Source: Chara braunii
Lineage: Eukaryota; Streptophyta; Charophyceae; Charales; Characeae
Length of the DNA stretch: 23,223 nt
Assembly: GCA_003427395.1 (NCBI GenBank)
Contig: BFEA01000043.1
Location: 3,300,579-3,323,801 of the forward strand
Direction of reading: 5' to 3'
The translations under genes were made by a program, and so were the position numbers. The first letter of the stretch is position 1, and each line of letters opens with the position of its first letter. This document shows positions 7,542 through 16,599 of the stretch, one piece after another. The notes under the pieces are model-generated. The model did no database searches. It was not told the DNA's origin and saw only the letters and a program-made list of their open reading frames with translations.

Positions 7542-8593
7542 AATATAAGGTGACTTCTCTTTGCAAGGAAAATGAGCAACAGCGAGATGACAAATCCAGA
7601 TTCCACAATCACATTGAAAGCCAGATAGTCACACCGTGTCCAGAGAGCAGCTTTGCACCAATAATACACCAATGGAGGTTCGTAGTACTGAAAACCAATG
7701 TCAAGGAGAGCTTTCTCTCTCCACACCAACACAAGAGTCCAGTCCCTTCACTCTCCTACTTGGCGCTCAGCGTCCAGCCTACTTTTACACAGCTATTATC
7801 AGCCTACTAATTGACAATGCAACTGTTGACATCAGCGGCAACCCGAAGTACTTGAAGATGTCGCCCAATGCAGACCATCGCCAATACAAGGTATGTGCCC
7901 TTACATCATCATCATCATCATCATCATCCTTCACCCTTCCCTGACTTTACACCCACGTCTTCCTCCCTTACACCCGAAGACCACTCATGCGCCTCACTGT
8001 AGTCCAAGCCCACCAGCTATGGTGGCTGGGCTATGGCGCTGCCCTCAGCAGCGCCCTTCTTCCCTGCACGACCGCACGTGCTGCACCTCGCCTCTCAGCA
8101 CCAGCAGCAGCCCACGAGCCTTTGCTCCAGCAGCACTGCCGCTAGCATGCGAGTGCCTGAATGAGGCTGAGAGTGGCGAGCTCTTTCCTTTATGGAAAGA
8201 GCCTGTCTGCTTCGCAGCCTAGCTGGGTTGGGCCTGGGCCCAGAAGCTTCCGGTAGGCCCCAGGATGCTGCGTGCTATTTTGCAGCTACTGGGCCGCTTT
8301 CGGTTGGGCCTCCCAACTGTCAGTGTATGAGGCTGCGTTTCTCGCCCAGGGCCTGCATTCTTCGGAAAGGCCCAGAAGGCCGTGGAAATGTCTTGGTTGC
8401 TCGGCCTGTGTTTCTCTCAACCAACTGGAGCGTCGCAACTGCCTGTACCCCAAATATGAAATTGACAGTCAAAGGCCTCTTATGATATGTTAGGCCCGCC
8501 TTCACTTAGGGTGGGCACCACTGCAACCGGGGCCCCTTAGGCCTGCCGAGGACCCAGATCCTCGCATCTTTAAAAAAAAATAAAAAATAAAAA

Positions 8594-8624
<31 letters not shown>

Positions 8625-8672
8625 GAAGAAGATGATGAAGAAGAAGAAGAAGAATATAAGGTGACTTCTCTT
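7542..8672 (+). mobile_element. Element A, copy 2, with perfect 20-bp target-site duplication
   Basis: The element body 7562-8652 is bounded by exact copies of aatataaggtgacttctctt at 7542-7561 and 8653-8672. Its 3' end is an A-rich simple-sequence tail (aaaaataaaa, aataat and then gaagaagatgatgaag units, about 8571-8652). A long perfect direct repeat plus an A-rich tail is the usual mark of insertion by target-primed reverse transcription. It aligns in patches with copy 1 (4787-6121). An ATC microsatellite lies at about 7903-7928. No RT or other protein domain was recognised, so it is non-autonomous or carries host-derived sequence. Confidence 0.8.
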
Positions 8673-8867
8673 AAACCACTAGTACCTTTGTCGGTTCGGA
8701 CAATAGTGGGCCTCCAACCTTTTAGGAGGCCGAAACCAAACGACGGCCGCTGATCAGATTCATCAACGGCAACCGTTGTCGGCCCCGGCCTCCTGCCCGG
8801 CCTCCTAAAAGTTTCCGAATAGGCTAAGACTTGCCGAAACGAAACAGCAAAGGTACTAGTGGTTAAA
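8671..8867. mobile_element. TTAA-site MITE, copy T1
   Basis: Terminal inverted repeats accactagtacctttg (8675-8690) and caaaggtactagtggt (8848-8863) are perfect over 16 bp. Further inside, cttttaggaggcc recurs in inverted orientation. The left flank is TTAA (8671-8674); the right flank is TAAA, one base different. The element is 189 bp and has no coding capacity. The termini match copies T2-T4 (accaccagtac type). Family membership, by TTAA target, would suggest piggyBac-type mobilisation; that is inference. Confidence 0.8.
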
Positions 8868-9038
8868 AAAAAGAAAAGAAAAAAAAAAGACTATAAAATA
8901 GTATAAATCTAGGCTGCTAGAGTGGCCCGGGCCCACGTGCCCGACCGGGTCAAAAAGAAATAAAAAAAATAAAAAAATAAAAATTAATTTAAATTATTTT
9001 TTTATTTAAATTTTTATTTTAAATTTGGTAAAGAATTT
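8868..9038. other. A/T-rich spacer
   Basis: A tracts and AT-only stretches surround a short CG-rich island (about 8921-8950, with cccgggcccacgtgcccg). No gene was seen. Confidence 0.5.
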
Positions 9039-9230
9039 CGATGTGACCCTGAGGCAAAAGTTGTTCAGTTTATTTTTCTGCATAACGTAGTTTCTTTTCG
9101 GAGTTTTTGGATTTGTTTTTGTTTTTTTTGTTTTTGGGCTCGGACCTTCCGTAGTCCTTGCACGGCTGGGCCGCCCGGGAAAATAGGGTGACCCAGGCGG
9201 CCTGGCTGGTTGCCTAGCTTTAAAGTCATT
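9039..9230. repeat. Dispersed repeat C, copy 2 (empty site for the SINE)
   Basis: This matches 3919-4138 plus 4298-4440. It reads gaccctgaggcaaaagttg and on through agtttatttttctgca without interruption, which identifies the ancestral state before the SINE inserted in copy 1. Confidence 0.7.
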
Positions 9231-9796
9231 ATAAGTGCCTTGAAGGAGGCCCCGAGCAGCTTGTCGTACACTCGTTGTCTATTCATAGCCAACACGAACC
9301 GCCTTCATGACGAGCCGTCCTAGTTTTTCGCTCTGTCAGATCTTTGCAGTCAAGATCCTGAATCCTGATCAAACGATCAAGATTTAGCATTTGATATCCA
9401 GGTGGCTGATTCAATAGCACCGGGGGAAAAAAAAAAAAAAAAAAAAAAAGAACTTTAAAGAAGCATACCAAATTGGTGTAGTTAACAAAAAAGGAAAGAG
9501 AGAATCACCCATGACAAACTGTTTCGTTGGGGTTTCACCGACTCATATATGTTGCACAAACTTCCCATTTACCAATCAACCAGACAGCGTATCATGTGCA
9601 GAAATCAGTCCACGTGCACAATCGATTGGACTGGATTCGGACATGGCCGTGGATCACAGATTCTACCTGGAACAAATCATGGACCATGGAGGATCCACTG
9701 TGGTAGTTCCTTACCCCAAGTCAGTGAACTCACACCTCTTCAACGACAGATCGGAGCGGGGCGACCGTTAAGTCCCACAGCCTGTTTCGCTTGCTC
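9231..9796. other. No recognisable gene
   Basis: An A tract lies at about 9427-9449. Two overlapping open frames of 86 and 102 codons (from 9511 and 9549) have no recognised motif and no support over each other, so I do not call either a gene. Confidence 0.4.
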
Positions 9797-9862
9797 ATAC
9801 GCTCGCTCACTCGGCTTATGTAACCATTACTACACAGATTGTGTGTTCAAATCCTGATGGTA
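9797..9862 (+). mobile_element. tRNA-like (SINE-head-like) sequence
   Basis: An A-box-like gctcactcggctta (about 9805-9818) and a B-box-like gtgttcaaatcctg (about 9843-9856) have tRNA-like spacing. The segment between them resembles the SINE at 4139 (cacaga before the B box). Stems do not pair well enough for a working tRNA. No target duplication was found, so the ends are approximate. Confidence 0.45.
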
Positions 9863-10560
9863 TCATGGTACAATAATGTTAGGGGCAACCGCGCCCGCTT
9901 CCCCCCCGGGCCAACCCCCCCGCCCGCTCCTTTCTAAAAATGAAAAAGAACAAGCAAGCGCACTAAAATTGCTAATCCCCCCCACCAAAAAAAAAGAGCC
10001 ACAAACGCTGAAAGTCGTGCTCGTGCTTGTCCTTGAAACACAAATATCTGAGGCCAGAAAGTTCCCTTCAGCTTTCCTTTTTTTTTTTTTTTTTTTTTTT
10101 TGAAACATCGACTACGGCTGTTGGGGGGGGTGGTGATAAGAGCAGACACCCCGTCTACTTAACCCGTTTTTGGATGGCTCCATTCCATTGGCGGGGAGAT
10201 GTGATGCACCTGCTGGAAAACGGGTCCAGCGTCCCTTCACAACAAAATTCAGCTTTCCCGTTTACGTGTCTTGAACTGTGGCAGGAGGTCTGCTAATCCA
10301 ATAGAAGAAAGGAGAAAAGAAAAGAAAGAAAAAAAAAAATCGTCCACTAATGCTCTACAGAGGAAAGAAAAGAGTAGAAAAGAACAAAAAACAAACAAAC
10401 AAACAAAAAAAAGGTCGGCAAATGCACTTGCATAACTGCATTGTATTAAAAACAAAGACGTAAAAAAAAGAACAGGTCTCCCTTGAGTCCCCTTCTAGTC
10501 AAGGAGATTCCACGCGGTTGTTGTTCTTCACCTGGCGGACCAGAAGCACATGGCCAGAGT
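9863..10560. other. Homopolymer-rich non-coding region
   Basis: C-rich tracts (about 9900-9925), an A tract (9987-9995), a 20-plus T tract (about 10079-10101) and scattered A tracts occur here. No gene was recognised. Confidence 0.5.
10102..10240. repeat. Dispersed repeat D, copy 1
   Basis: tgataagagcagacacc (10134-10150) is identical to 22286-22302. Both copies follow a T tract and a G-rich segment, and downstream words (cattggcggggagatgtgat here, tattggtggcgtcattgata there) are similar. The family is diverged and its ends are unknown. Confidence 0.5.
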
Positions 10561-10565
10561 AACGG

Positions 10566-10597
10566 CCCAGAGTCCCAGAGTCCCAGAGTCCCAGAAG
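10566..10597. repeat. 8-bp tandem repeat
   Basis: Three exact cccagagt units are followed by cccagaag. Confidence 0.9.
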
Positions 10598-11299
10598 CCC
10601 CACTTGGGACTCTGGTGGTCCCCATCGCATTGGCATAGGCGGCATAGCACATATGAGAGTCATCCATCCCTGCTTGCCCCATTCTCTTTCATCCGGCTTG
10701 GAACGAGCAATGGCCCAGAGTCCGAGAAGCAACCACTTGGAGCTAGCAAGGGCGCAGATCTTCCCGGAAGTGGGATAGAGGCCTTACACAAAGGCCTAAA
10801 GATCTTCCCGGAAGACCCCATCGGAACCCACAAGGCCCCAGATTCCCAGACGTCCTCCCTCGGGTCTGTTCTGGCGAATTGGAGTCACCTTTTCCATCTG
10901 CTGCGGTAATCCCCCAGCACAGGGAGGAAGAAGGAGCTCTTTGAAATTCAGTTCGTCTCTCTTCGATTCATCGTCAGCACAGTCCGTTTGTTCACAAGTG
11001 GCACAGCTTTCTCACCATCATCATAAAAGAGGTGTAGGATGGAAGTGTCTTAGCCTAACTGAGAATAACGAAGCGTAATAATGGCGGCATAATGGAGTAT
11101 AGCGGAGCATAATAACGGGGCATAACGGAGCATAACGGAAGGAGGGAAGTTGTGTTGGATTGCACGAGGTGTGTAGGTTGTTATGCTAAAAGGGGCCTTA
11201 TGGGGTCTGAAAAGGAGCAAATCAGAATGCGTAGGTCGTTATGACCTACCGAACGGCTTGGAAAAGGAGCACCTGACTGAAGCTCCCGAGAATCAAAAG
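10598..11299. other. No recognisable gene
   Basis: agatcttcccggaag occurs twice (about 10756 and 10800). At 11055-11145 a degenerate short repeat of the gcataacgga type occurs several times. No coding or RNA gene could be supported. Confidence 0.45.
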
Positions 11300-11300
11300 G

Positions 11301-11737
11301 AGCTGGGACCATAATATGGTCCTGGCTCCCAGTAAGGGACCATAATATGGTCCTGGCTCCCAGTAAGGGCCCTTACGTATGGTCCTGGTTCCCAGTAAGN
11401 NNNNNNNNNNNNNNNNNNNNNNNNNNNNNNNNNNNNNNNNNNNNNNNNNNNNNNNNNNNNNNNNNNNNNNNNNNNNNNNNNNNNNNNNNNNNNNNNNNNN
11501 NNNNNNNNNNNNNNNNNNNNNNNNNNNNNNNNNNNNNNNNNNNNNNNNNNNNNNNNNNNNNNNNNNNNNNNNNNCCAGTAAGGGACCATAATATGGTCCT
11601 GGCTCCCAGTAAGGGCCCTTACGTATGGTCCTGGCTCCCAGTAAGGGCCCTTACGTATGGTCCTGGCTCGCAGTAAGGGCCCTCACGTATGGTCCTGGTT
11701 CCTTTCTAGGGAGCCAGGACCATAAAGGCCTGTTCCA
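11301..11737. repeat. 31/32-bp minisatellite bounded by inverted half-units
   Basis: Units alternate between gggaccataatatggtcctg and gggcccttacgtatggtcct, each followed by gctcccagtaa. The unit core ggaccataatatggtcc is itself palindromic. The left edge (ggagctgggaccata, about 11301-11315) and right edge (gagccaggaccata, about 11720-11733) are both in the opposite orientation to tatggtcctggctc, so the array has inverted boundaries. A sequencing gap lies inside. Confidence 0.85.
11400..11574. other. Assembly gap of 175 undetermined bases
   Basis: All bases are n. The gap is flanked on both sides by the same minisatellite, so its true length is unknown. Confidence 0.99.
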
Positions 11738-12230
11738 TGAAGAAGAGTAGACATTTGATGTTGCAAAGTCGTAGTAGGCTTTACTCTCACAGTGAATTAT
11801 ATGACAATGCACATTCCACGCTTATGGGAGACCGCAGTAGGTTGATCGTGTGTTAGTAGGACGTTTGGGCTCGGCTCCGGTCGTAATTGCGGTCAGATAC
11901 ATCCTCAGATACATCCAGGAAAAGTCCTAGTGTGAATAGTATGCTCTTATTGTCGTCGTACGATTGTGTTAGTATGTGTACCGTTCTGACCAGCTCGCTC
12001 CTTCAAATAGAGAGAGGGTATTTCGATTCTCCGCCTACCCATTTGTCATGCTCAGGCGACAGGCTCTTGCCAACTTCTGCCACTCACCATCTTCTCCTGC
12101 CCACAATGCATTGCAATCGCGAATGTACGGTGATCATGAGGGTGCTTGTGTCGGGGGGAAGACGTGTTAGCATGGACTCCGGCGCTCGTTGAGCATGGAC
12201 TCTGCACTCCTCAAACGTAATCAACACTTC

Positions 12231-12329
12231 ACATTACGTGTCCATGGCGTCAACCGTCGCTTGATCGTCACCTACATCTCACAGCATACATTACGTGTCC
12301 ATGGTGTCAAATGTTGCTCGATCATCACC
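12231..12329. repeat. Direct duplication of about 42 bp, spaced 57 bp
   Basis: acattacgtgtccatgg starts at 12231 and again at 12288. Similarity continues through the following 25 bases (gatcgtcacc and gatcatcacc). Confidence 0.85.
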
Positions 12330-12540
12330 CTTTCTCGTCTCATGGCTCAGGTATGGGCTTGGTACCTCAGCTCTTTGCATAAACAGAATGTGTCCAGACC
12401 ACTGTTTCCATAAACAGAACATGTCCCGATGGCGCTTTCCATAAATAGAAGTGTTTCCGATGCCAAACTGTAGCTTAAGGCATCAGGCATACTGGTCCGG
12501 GCTGACGCCAAACTTCAACAAAAGGCGTTTGTGGCACACT

Positions 12541-12592
12541 GGTCCCACCTTGTCCCACCTTGTCCCACCTTGTCCCACCTTGTCCCACCTTG
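12541..12592. repeat. 10-bp tandem repeat, five units
   Basis: The unit tgtcccacct is repeated without change, then ends in tggtct. Confidence 0.95.
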
Positions 12593-12845
12593 GTCTATCT
12601 GCAATTGTTGATGGCAAGCTTCAGCAAAAGGCATCTCACATACTGAACACAAAGACCATAGAGGAGCGGAGCGGATTGGCGCAGAAGCCTGCACTAAGGA
12701 CGAACCGCCACTGTTGCCGCGTTCGTGCTTAGGAGGCATGAATGTGGCTGTCCAAATGGCTAGGTTCACATGCCAGCTCAGCATGGGCATAACGTGTGGG
12801 GTCTTATGGTACGAACAACCCCACAACACCATTACGAACTCCATC

Positions 12846-13001
12846 TTAAACCACCAGCACATGCCATACATGAGCCGCGGGCCCCTTTTGGAGGCCGCCC
12901 GCCGCCCGATTTATTTTATCGGCTGCGCAGGAGCCTCCAAAATTTTGGGAGATGCTCAATCGGATTCTCAAATTGGCTGGGGCCATGTACTGGTGCGTTA
13001 G
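12846..13001. mobile_element. TTAA-site MITE, copy T2
   Basis: The left side is TTAA (12846-12849) followed by accaccagcacatg. The right side is catgtactggtgcg ending at 12997, followed by TTAG. The ends are inverted repeats with a few mismatches over about 20 bp. The interior (148 bp element) differs from T3 and T4 and contains ccccttttggaggcc and ggagcctccaaaattttggg, an inverted pair reminiscent of T1. Confidence 0.7.
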
Positions 13002-13134
13002 ACCACCAGCACTTGGCCCAGCTATTGGCCGCGGAAGAAAACAAAGTAGAAACGTTTCTAGTCGGATGCATTTGGGCACTCCTGTAGTGGCCCGTACGTT
13101 TCCTAAAATCATGGCTTGTTTACCGGTGGTTTAA
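12998..13134. mobile_element. TTAA-site MITE, copy T3, abutting T2
   Basis: It starts at accaccagcacttggcccag (13002) directly after TTAG and ends accggtggt (13130) followed by TTAA. It is closely similar along its body to T4: gtagaaacgtttctagtcgg and ctcctgtagt are shared. T2 and T3 share the tetranucleotide between them, so one inserted at the end of the other. Confidence 0.8.
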
Positions 13135-13478
13135 CTAGCAGTTAGAGAAACAGCCGAATTCTTGTACTTAAGCTTGAACAGGGTATGCAGTGCACAATGT
13201 GTGTTGTGCAACGAGCCGTGGCATTTCAACGATGGTACACGTTGGGACATCTGGTACTGGGACACGGGACTGGACTGACACGTGAAACAAATTAGACCAA
13301 TGCCACAGGTTGTCCTTACAGAAACTTTGAGCTTGCCTTTTTGCAACCTCTCCCGTCTTAGTCATCGAGATGATGTCACCAAGACTCACCACTTTGGAAC
13401 CGTAAACCTTAAAGTTACCACCAGAAAGTTACCACCAGTAATTCCAGAAGTCCCGGCTTGCATGTTGCCAGCCATTGC
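13135..13478. other. No recognisable gene
   Basis: This is a spacer between MITE T3 and the 435-bp duplication. Opposing short open frames overlap and lack motifs. Confidence 0.4.
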
Positions 13479-13605
13479 TACAGTGCCACAACGTTTCCAC
13501 TTGACCAGATTTATGCCAGCGCCCCACCCAGGCCCGCTCATCCCATCCCAGCACATTGCGGCTTGTATACCGCCGCGACTTTCGGAAGTACTGGTGGCTT
13601 TGACC

Positions 13606-13748
13606 TTAAACCACCAGTACTTGGCCCAGCTATCGGCCGCGGAAAAAAAAAGAGTAGAAACGTTTCTAGTCGGATGAATTTGGGCGCTCCTGTAGTAGTC
13701 CGTACGTTTCCGAAAACCGTGGCGCATTAGGAAGTACTGGTGGTTTAA
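13606..13748. mobile_element. TTAA-site MITE, copy T4, with proven empty site
   Basis: TTAA (13606-13609) and TTAA (13745-13748) flank a 135-bp element with perfect 13-bp ends accaccagtactt and aagtactggtggt. The paralogous tandem unit has a single TTAA at 14038-14041 at the same point (gaccTTAAaacctgcc) and no insert. Confidence 0.92.
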
Positions 13749-13814
13749 ACCCTGTCCGCCAGCCGGGTTGGCATGGATGCCTGGTGTTGCCGAACGTTAC
13801 CGGTTAACGCTTCC

Positions 13815-13905
13815 AACCCTAAATCCTAACCCTAAAACCCTCATCCTTAAGACCCTAAACCACTAAATACCTAAACCCCTAAACCCCTAAGCTCTGAACC
13901 CAAAC
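13815..13905. repeat. Degenerate CCCTAAA telomere-like tract 1
   Basis: It includes ccctaaatcctaaccctaaa and later ctaaacccctaaacccctaa. The word CCCTAAA is the plant-type telomere unit. The tract is degenerate and internal, so it is not an active telomere end. Confidence 0.7.
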
Positions 13906-14107
13906 CGTACCTGCTACAGTGCCGCGGCATTTCCACTTGAATGAATTTATGCCAGCGGCGCCCCAGGCCCGTTCATCCTAGCGCATTGCGGCTTGTATAT
14001 ACTGCCGCGACTTTCCGAAGTACTGGCGGTTTAGACCTTAAAACCTGCCAACCGCGGTGCCATGAATGGATGGTGTTGCCGGGTCATGCCCTTTACCCGT
14101 TGACGCT

Positions 14108-14190
14108 TCCGACCCTTAATCCTAAAACTCTAGTCCCGGAGGCCCTACACCTCTAAAAACCCCTAAACCCCTAAACCCTGAAACCCGAAC
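14108..14190. repeat. Degenerate CCCTAAA telomere-like tract 2
   Basis: cccttaatcctaaaactcta and cccctaaacccctaaaccct are the counterpart of tract 1 in the second tandem unit. Confidence 0.7.
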
Positions 14191-14215
14191 CATATACCTG
14201 GCATACAGTGGACTC

Positions 14216-14443
14216 AGGCTGAAAGACTGGGACCTTGGGGTACTGGGACACGATGTGGAACTTGACACCATCCCGATGGTGACCAAAGCTGACGGAAAAA
14301 CCAACTGCCTTTGGACGACATCCTCTGCACATTATGAAAAAGAGAAAAACACAAAACAACGACATGAACCAGCTTCGGTGCGCAAAAGTCCACTGTACTC
14401 GGTGATGATCTCTGTGCAAACTTGGTCCTTCGGACAATGATTG
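14216..14443. other. No recognisable gene
   Basis: This is unique-looking sequence between the duplication and the first foldback elements. Short overlapping frames only. Confidence 0.4.
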
Positions 14444-14444
14444 C

Positions 14445-14590
14445 ACTACCGTCTTCACCCGAATAGAATGCCCTCCATTATCACTGTATCTAGACTGAAA
14501 GTTGCACGTCTTCACCCGAATAGAATGCCCGATCATTATCACTCTATCTAGACGGAAAGTTGCACCAAATACAGCTATATTGGCACAGCT
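14445..14590. mobile_element. Foldback element family F: two tandem left arms
   Basis: gtcttcacccgaatagaatg begins at 14451 and again at 14508. Each copy is followed by a cattatcact segment and tctagac-gaaagttgca. A short remnant of the opposite arm (caaatacagctata, about 14568) follows, but the right terminus is missing. The copy is truncated and duplicated with a 57-bp period. Confidence 0.7.
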
Positions 14591-14756
14591 CAAGAGGCTA
14601 TTTTTAGACTTGGTTGAATGAACAGCCAAGTCCTTGTCAAACCCCATCTTTTCCGTTGGGAGACGATTAGCTCACAGGATCTGGATGAGAGACTCCTCTG
14701 CCGCTCTGCGGTATCGTTTCAGGACATGCGGAGTAAGCAATTTTGGGAACACAAAT

Positions 14757-14915
14757 GAATCCAGATGGTTCACAGCTGAATCCGGATGGTACACAAATAG
14801 AACCAGATGGTATACACAAATAGAATCCAAGATACTACCGTAGTACGCAACTGGATGCAGATGGTACACGAAAGGATCCGGACGGTACATGAAAGGATTC
14901 ATATGGTATGATCGC
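14757..14915. repeat. Degenerate tandem repeat of about 22-24 bp
   Basis: Variants of gatggtacacaaatagaatcc recur at least six times (ccggatggtacacaaatag, gcagatggtacacgaaagg, ccggacggtacatgaaagg). Confidence 0.7.
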
Positions 14916-15313
14916 AACTTCAGAAACATTCGGGACCGGTCATTGAGATAGTGTATCAGTCCCGACAGCCAGACCAAAGGAGCGAGGGGCCGAGAAAAAA
15001 AGACTCAGAGACATTTTGAGACTAATGCCTCAGCTAACAGGCATGCTGTACAAGGCCACGAGAGGCAGCAACCAAGGGCACACTCACACTTCTATTTCAC
15101 CGACTGTACTTCGCTGCTATCACGGCAAGATTCCATGAAGAAACCCATGGCAGAGAGTACGGTCTAAGCTGTGGGTTTTCGTTGGTACTCTTGTTGAAGA
15201 CTCACAGGTGAAACACCGGGATCAACCAGACTGCACGGCAGCAGTCCTTTTTTTTTTTTTTTTTTTTTTTTTTTGGTGTCTTGCATCGTCAGAGGCGAAC
15301 TTGCTGAGAGCCT
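14916..15313. other. No recognisable gene
   Basis: A T tract of about 26 bases lies at 15248-15274. No supported coding region. Confidence 0.4.
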
Positions 15314-15600
15314 CCTACCATCTTCACCCAAAAAGAGTATTATGACCCTGCATAGTTTGTTTGCAACAGTTTCGACAACATTGCTTGTAGCGATGCGGCG
15401 AAAACCCCCAAATTTTTGGCCTTCCATTAACCGCTAGTGAAAAAGAGCGCCCGGTCATTACACCTGAATTTGGTTCAATTTTTTCAGACTAGATACAGCG
15501 ATAATGACCAAGCAATGCGGGCATTCTGCTTTGGTGAAGACGGTAGAGCCATGATCGGGAGAAGCATAAGTGGGCATTCTACTTCGGTGAAGTCGGTAGC
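15314..15600. mobile_element. Foldback family F: one solo arm, one truncated copy and one solo right arm
   Basis: A left arm remnant (ctaccatcttcaccca) lies at 15314-15350. At about 15445-15546 a copy reads gcgcccggtcattacacctg then gataatgacc and ends gtgaagacggtag; its left terminus is lost. A further right arm (gggcattctacttcggtgaa, ending gtcggtag) lies at about 15570-15600. Confidence 0.65.
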
Positions 15601-15847
15601 CATTTGCTACTGGCTTGTAGAACAGGAAGCGGACTGGGAACCCCCAGGAGTAGAAGGAGCCATGGCATGAGGGGCTATGCTGCCGCCAACTTCCCCCCTT
15701 TTCCCCCATCTCCCCCCTCCGACTTGCCCCCATCCCCCGCCCTCATTTGATGACTGACAAGAGGGGTCTTGATAAGTGAAAGGTGACAGGTCGCTGCATT
15801 GGAATTCGGAGAAGCAGAAGCGAGCCTACCTTGTATTTTTTGACTAG

Positions 15848-15964
15848 CGACTACAGTCTTCCCCCGAATACAACGTACGGTCATTCTAGCCGAATTTGAG
15901 GCATCTTTCAGTCTAAATTCAGCTATAATGACCGTACATTGTATTCGGGGGAAGAGTGTAGCGA
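15848..15964. mobile_element. Foldback element F3, 111 bp, 3-bp target duplication CGA
   Basis: The body 15851-15961 runs from ctacagtcttcccccgaata to gtattcgggggaagagtgtag. The arms pair over about 45 bases with mismatches. CGA flanks both sides (15848-15850 and 15962-15964). Confidence 0.85.
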
Positions 15965-15981
15965 GAGAAAAATGAGCCAGG

Positions 15982-16175
15982 CTGGTGCTCCCTAGATTGG
16001 AATGAGGCATAGTCATTCCTATCCCTACGAAACTGACTAACGTCGGACTCCTTGCGAAACTGCCGCCTCTATTCACAGTCTGGTGCTCCCTAGATTGGAA
16101 CGAGGCATAGTCATTCCTATTCCTACGAAACTGACTAACGCCGGACTCCTTGCGAAACTGCCGCCTCTATTCACA
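15982..16175. repeat. 98-bp tandem duplication
   Basis: tggtgctccctagattggaa starts at 15983 and 16081, and the copies are nearly identical through gccgcctctattcaca. It lies between foldback elements F3 and F4. Confidence 0.95.
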
Positions 16176-16242
16176 CATAGCGGATCAACCGCCACAGCGA
16201 TCGGCACCACCTGACCACAATCTGTATTACCAGCTTTGCTCC

Positions 16243-16362
16243 GGACTGTCATCTTTCACCCGAACAGAATGCCCGGTCAGTATCACTGTATGTGAATTGA
16301 AGCTTGCCGAAATGCAGCAGCTATATCGACCAGACGTTCTATTCGTGTGAAGACAGTAGGGA
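16243..16362. mobile_element. Foldback element F4, 114 bp, 3-bp target duplication GGA
   Basis: The body 16246-16359 runs from ctgtcatctttcacccgaac to cgtgtgaagacagtag. GGA occurs on both sides (16243-16245 and 16360-16362). The arms are more diverged than in F3 or F6. Confidence 0.8.
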
Positions 16363-16488
16363 CTCCTGAACCACTGTGGTCGCTGGGTAGTACTTGCACA
16401 AATCAACACGAACACTCGTGACGGAAGAAGTTGTGGAGGGGTTCGGCAGAAGGAGGAAGGAGTTCGCGTCACGGAGGAGGAAGTTGAC

Positions 16489-16599
16489 CTGCCTTCTTCC
16501 CCCGAATAGAACGTACGGTCATGTTCGCTGCATCTGGTCAGAAAGGTGAGCCAAATACGGCTCAAATGAGCGTACGTTGTATTCGGGGGAAGACAGTAG
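16489..16599. mobile_element. Foldback element F5, 111 bp
   Basis: It runs from ctgccttcttcccccgaata to gtattcgggggaagacagtag, with inner arms cgtacggtcat and gagcgtacg. No matching target duplication was found. Confidence 0.78.

Larger units (their letters stand above)
11738..12845. other. Non-coding region with short repeats
   Basis: No gene was recognised. The open frames of about 60-118 codons overlap one another on both strands without motifs. The region holds a 57-bp-spaced direct duplication and a decamer array (listed separately), plus repeated tccataaacagaa words near 12410-12445. Confidence 0.45.
13479..14215. repeat. Tandem duplication with 435-bp offset
   Basis: Unit 1 starts gctacagtgccacaacg at 13479 and unit 2 starts gctacagtgccgcggca at 13914. 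Similar order continues in both: aatttatgccagcg or agatttatgccagcg, cattgcggcttgtata, gccgcgactttc, then (in unit 1 only) MITE T4, then ggtgttgccg and a telomere-like tract. Unit 2 is shorter mainly because it lacks T4. Confidence 0.85.

Noticed and set aside
6827-7732. 301-codon minus-strand frame
   Set aside because: It spans the TGCGC-rich and G-rich tracts and the junction with element A copy 2. The composition is explained by low complexity and no motif is present.
7900-7930. CRISPR-like or regulatory repeat at the ATC run
   Set aside because: It is a plain trinucleotide microsatellite with no spacers.
9511-9857. Two overlapping frames of 86 and 102 codons as small genes
   Set aside because: They overlap in different frames, lack motifs, and one runs into the tRNA-like sequence.
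11293-11676. Open frames made largely of undetermined residues
   Set aside because: They exist only because the assembly gap contains no stop codons.
13815-13905. True chromosome end
   Set aside because: The telomere-like words are degenerate, duplicated within a tandem unit, and have sequence on both sides.
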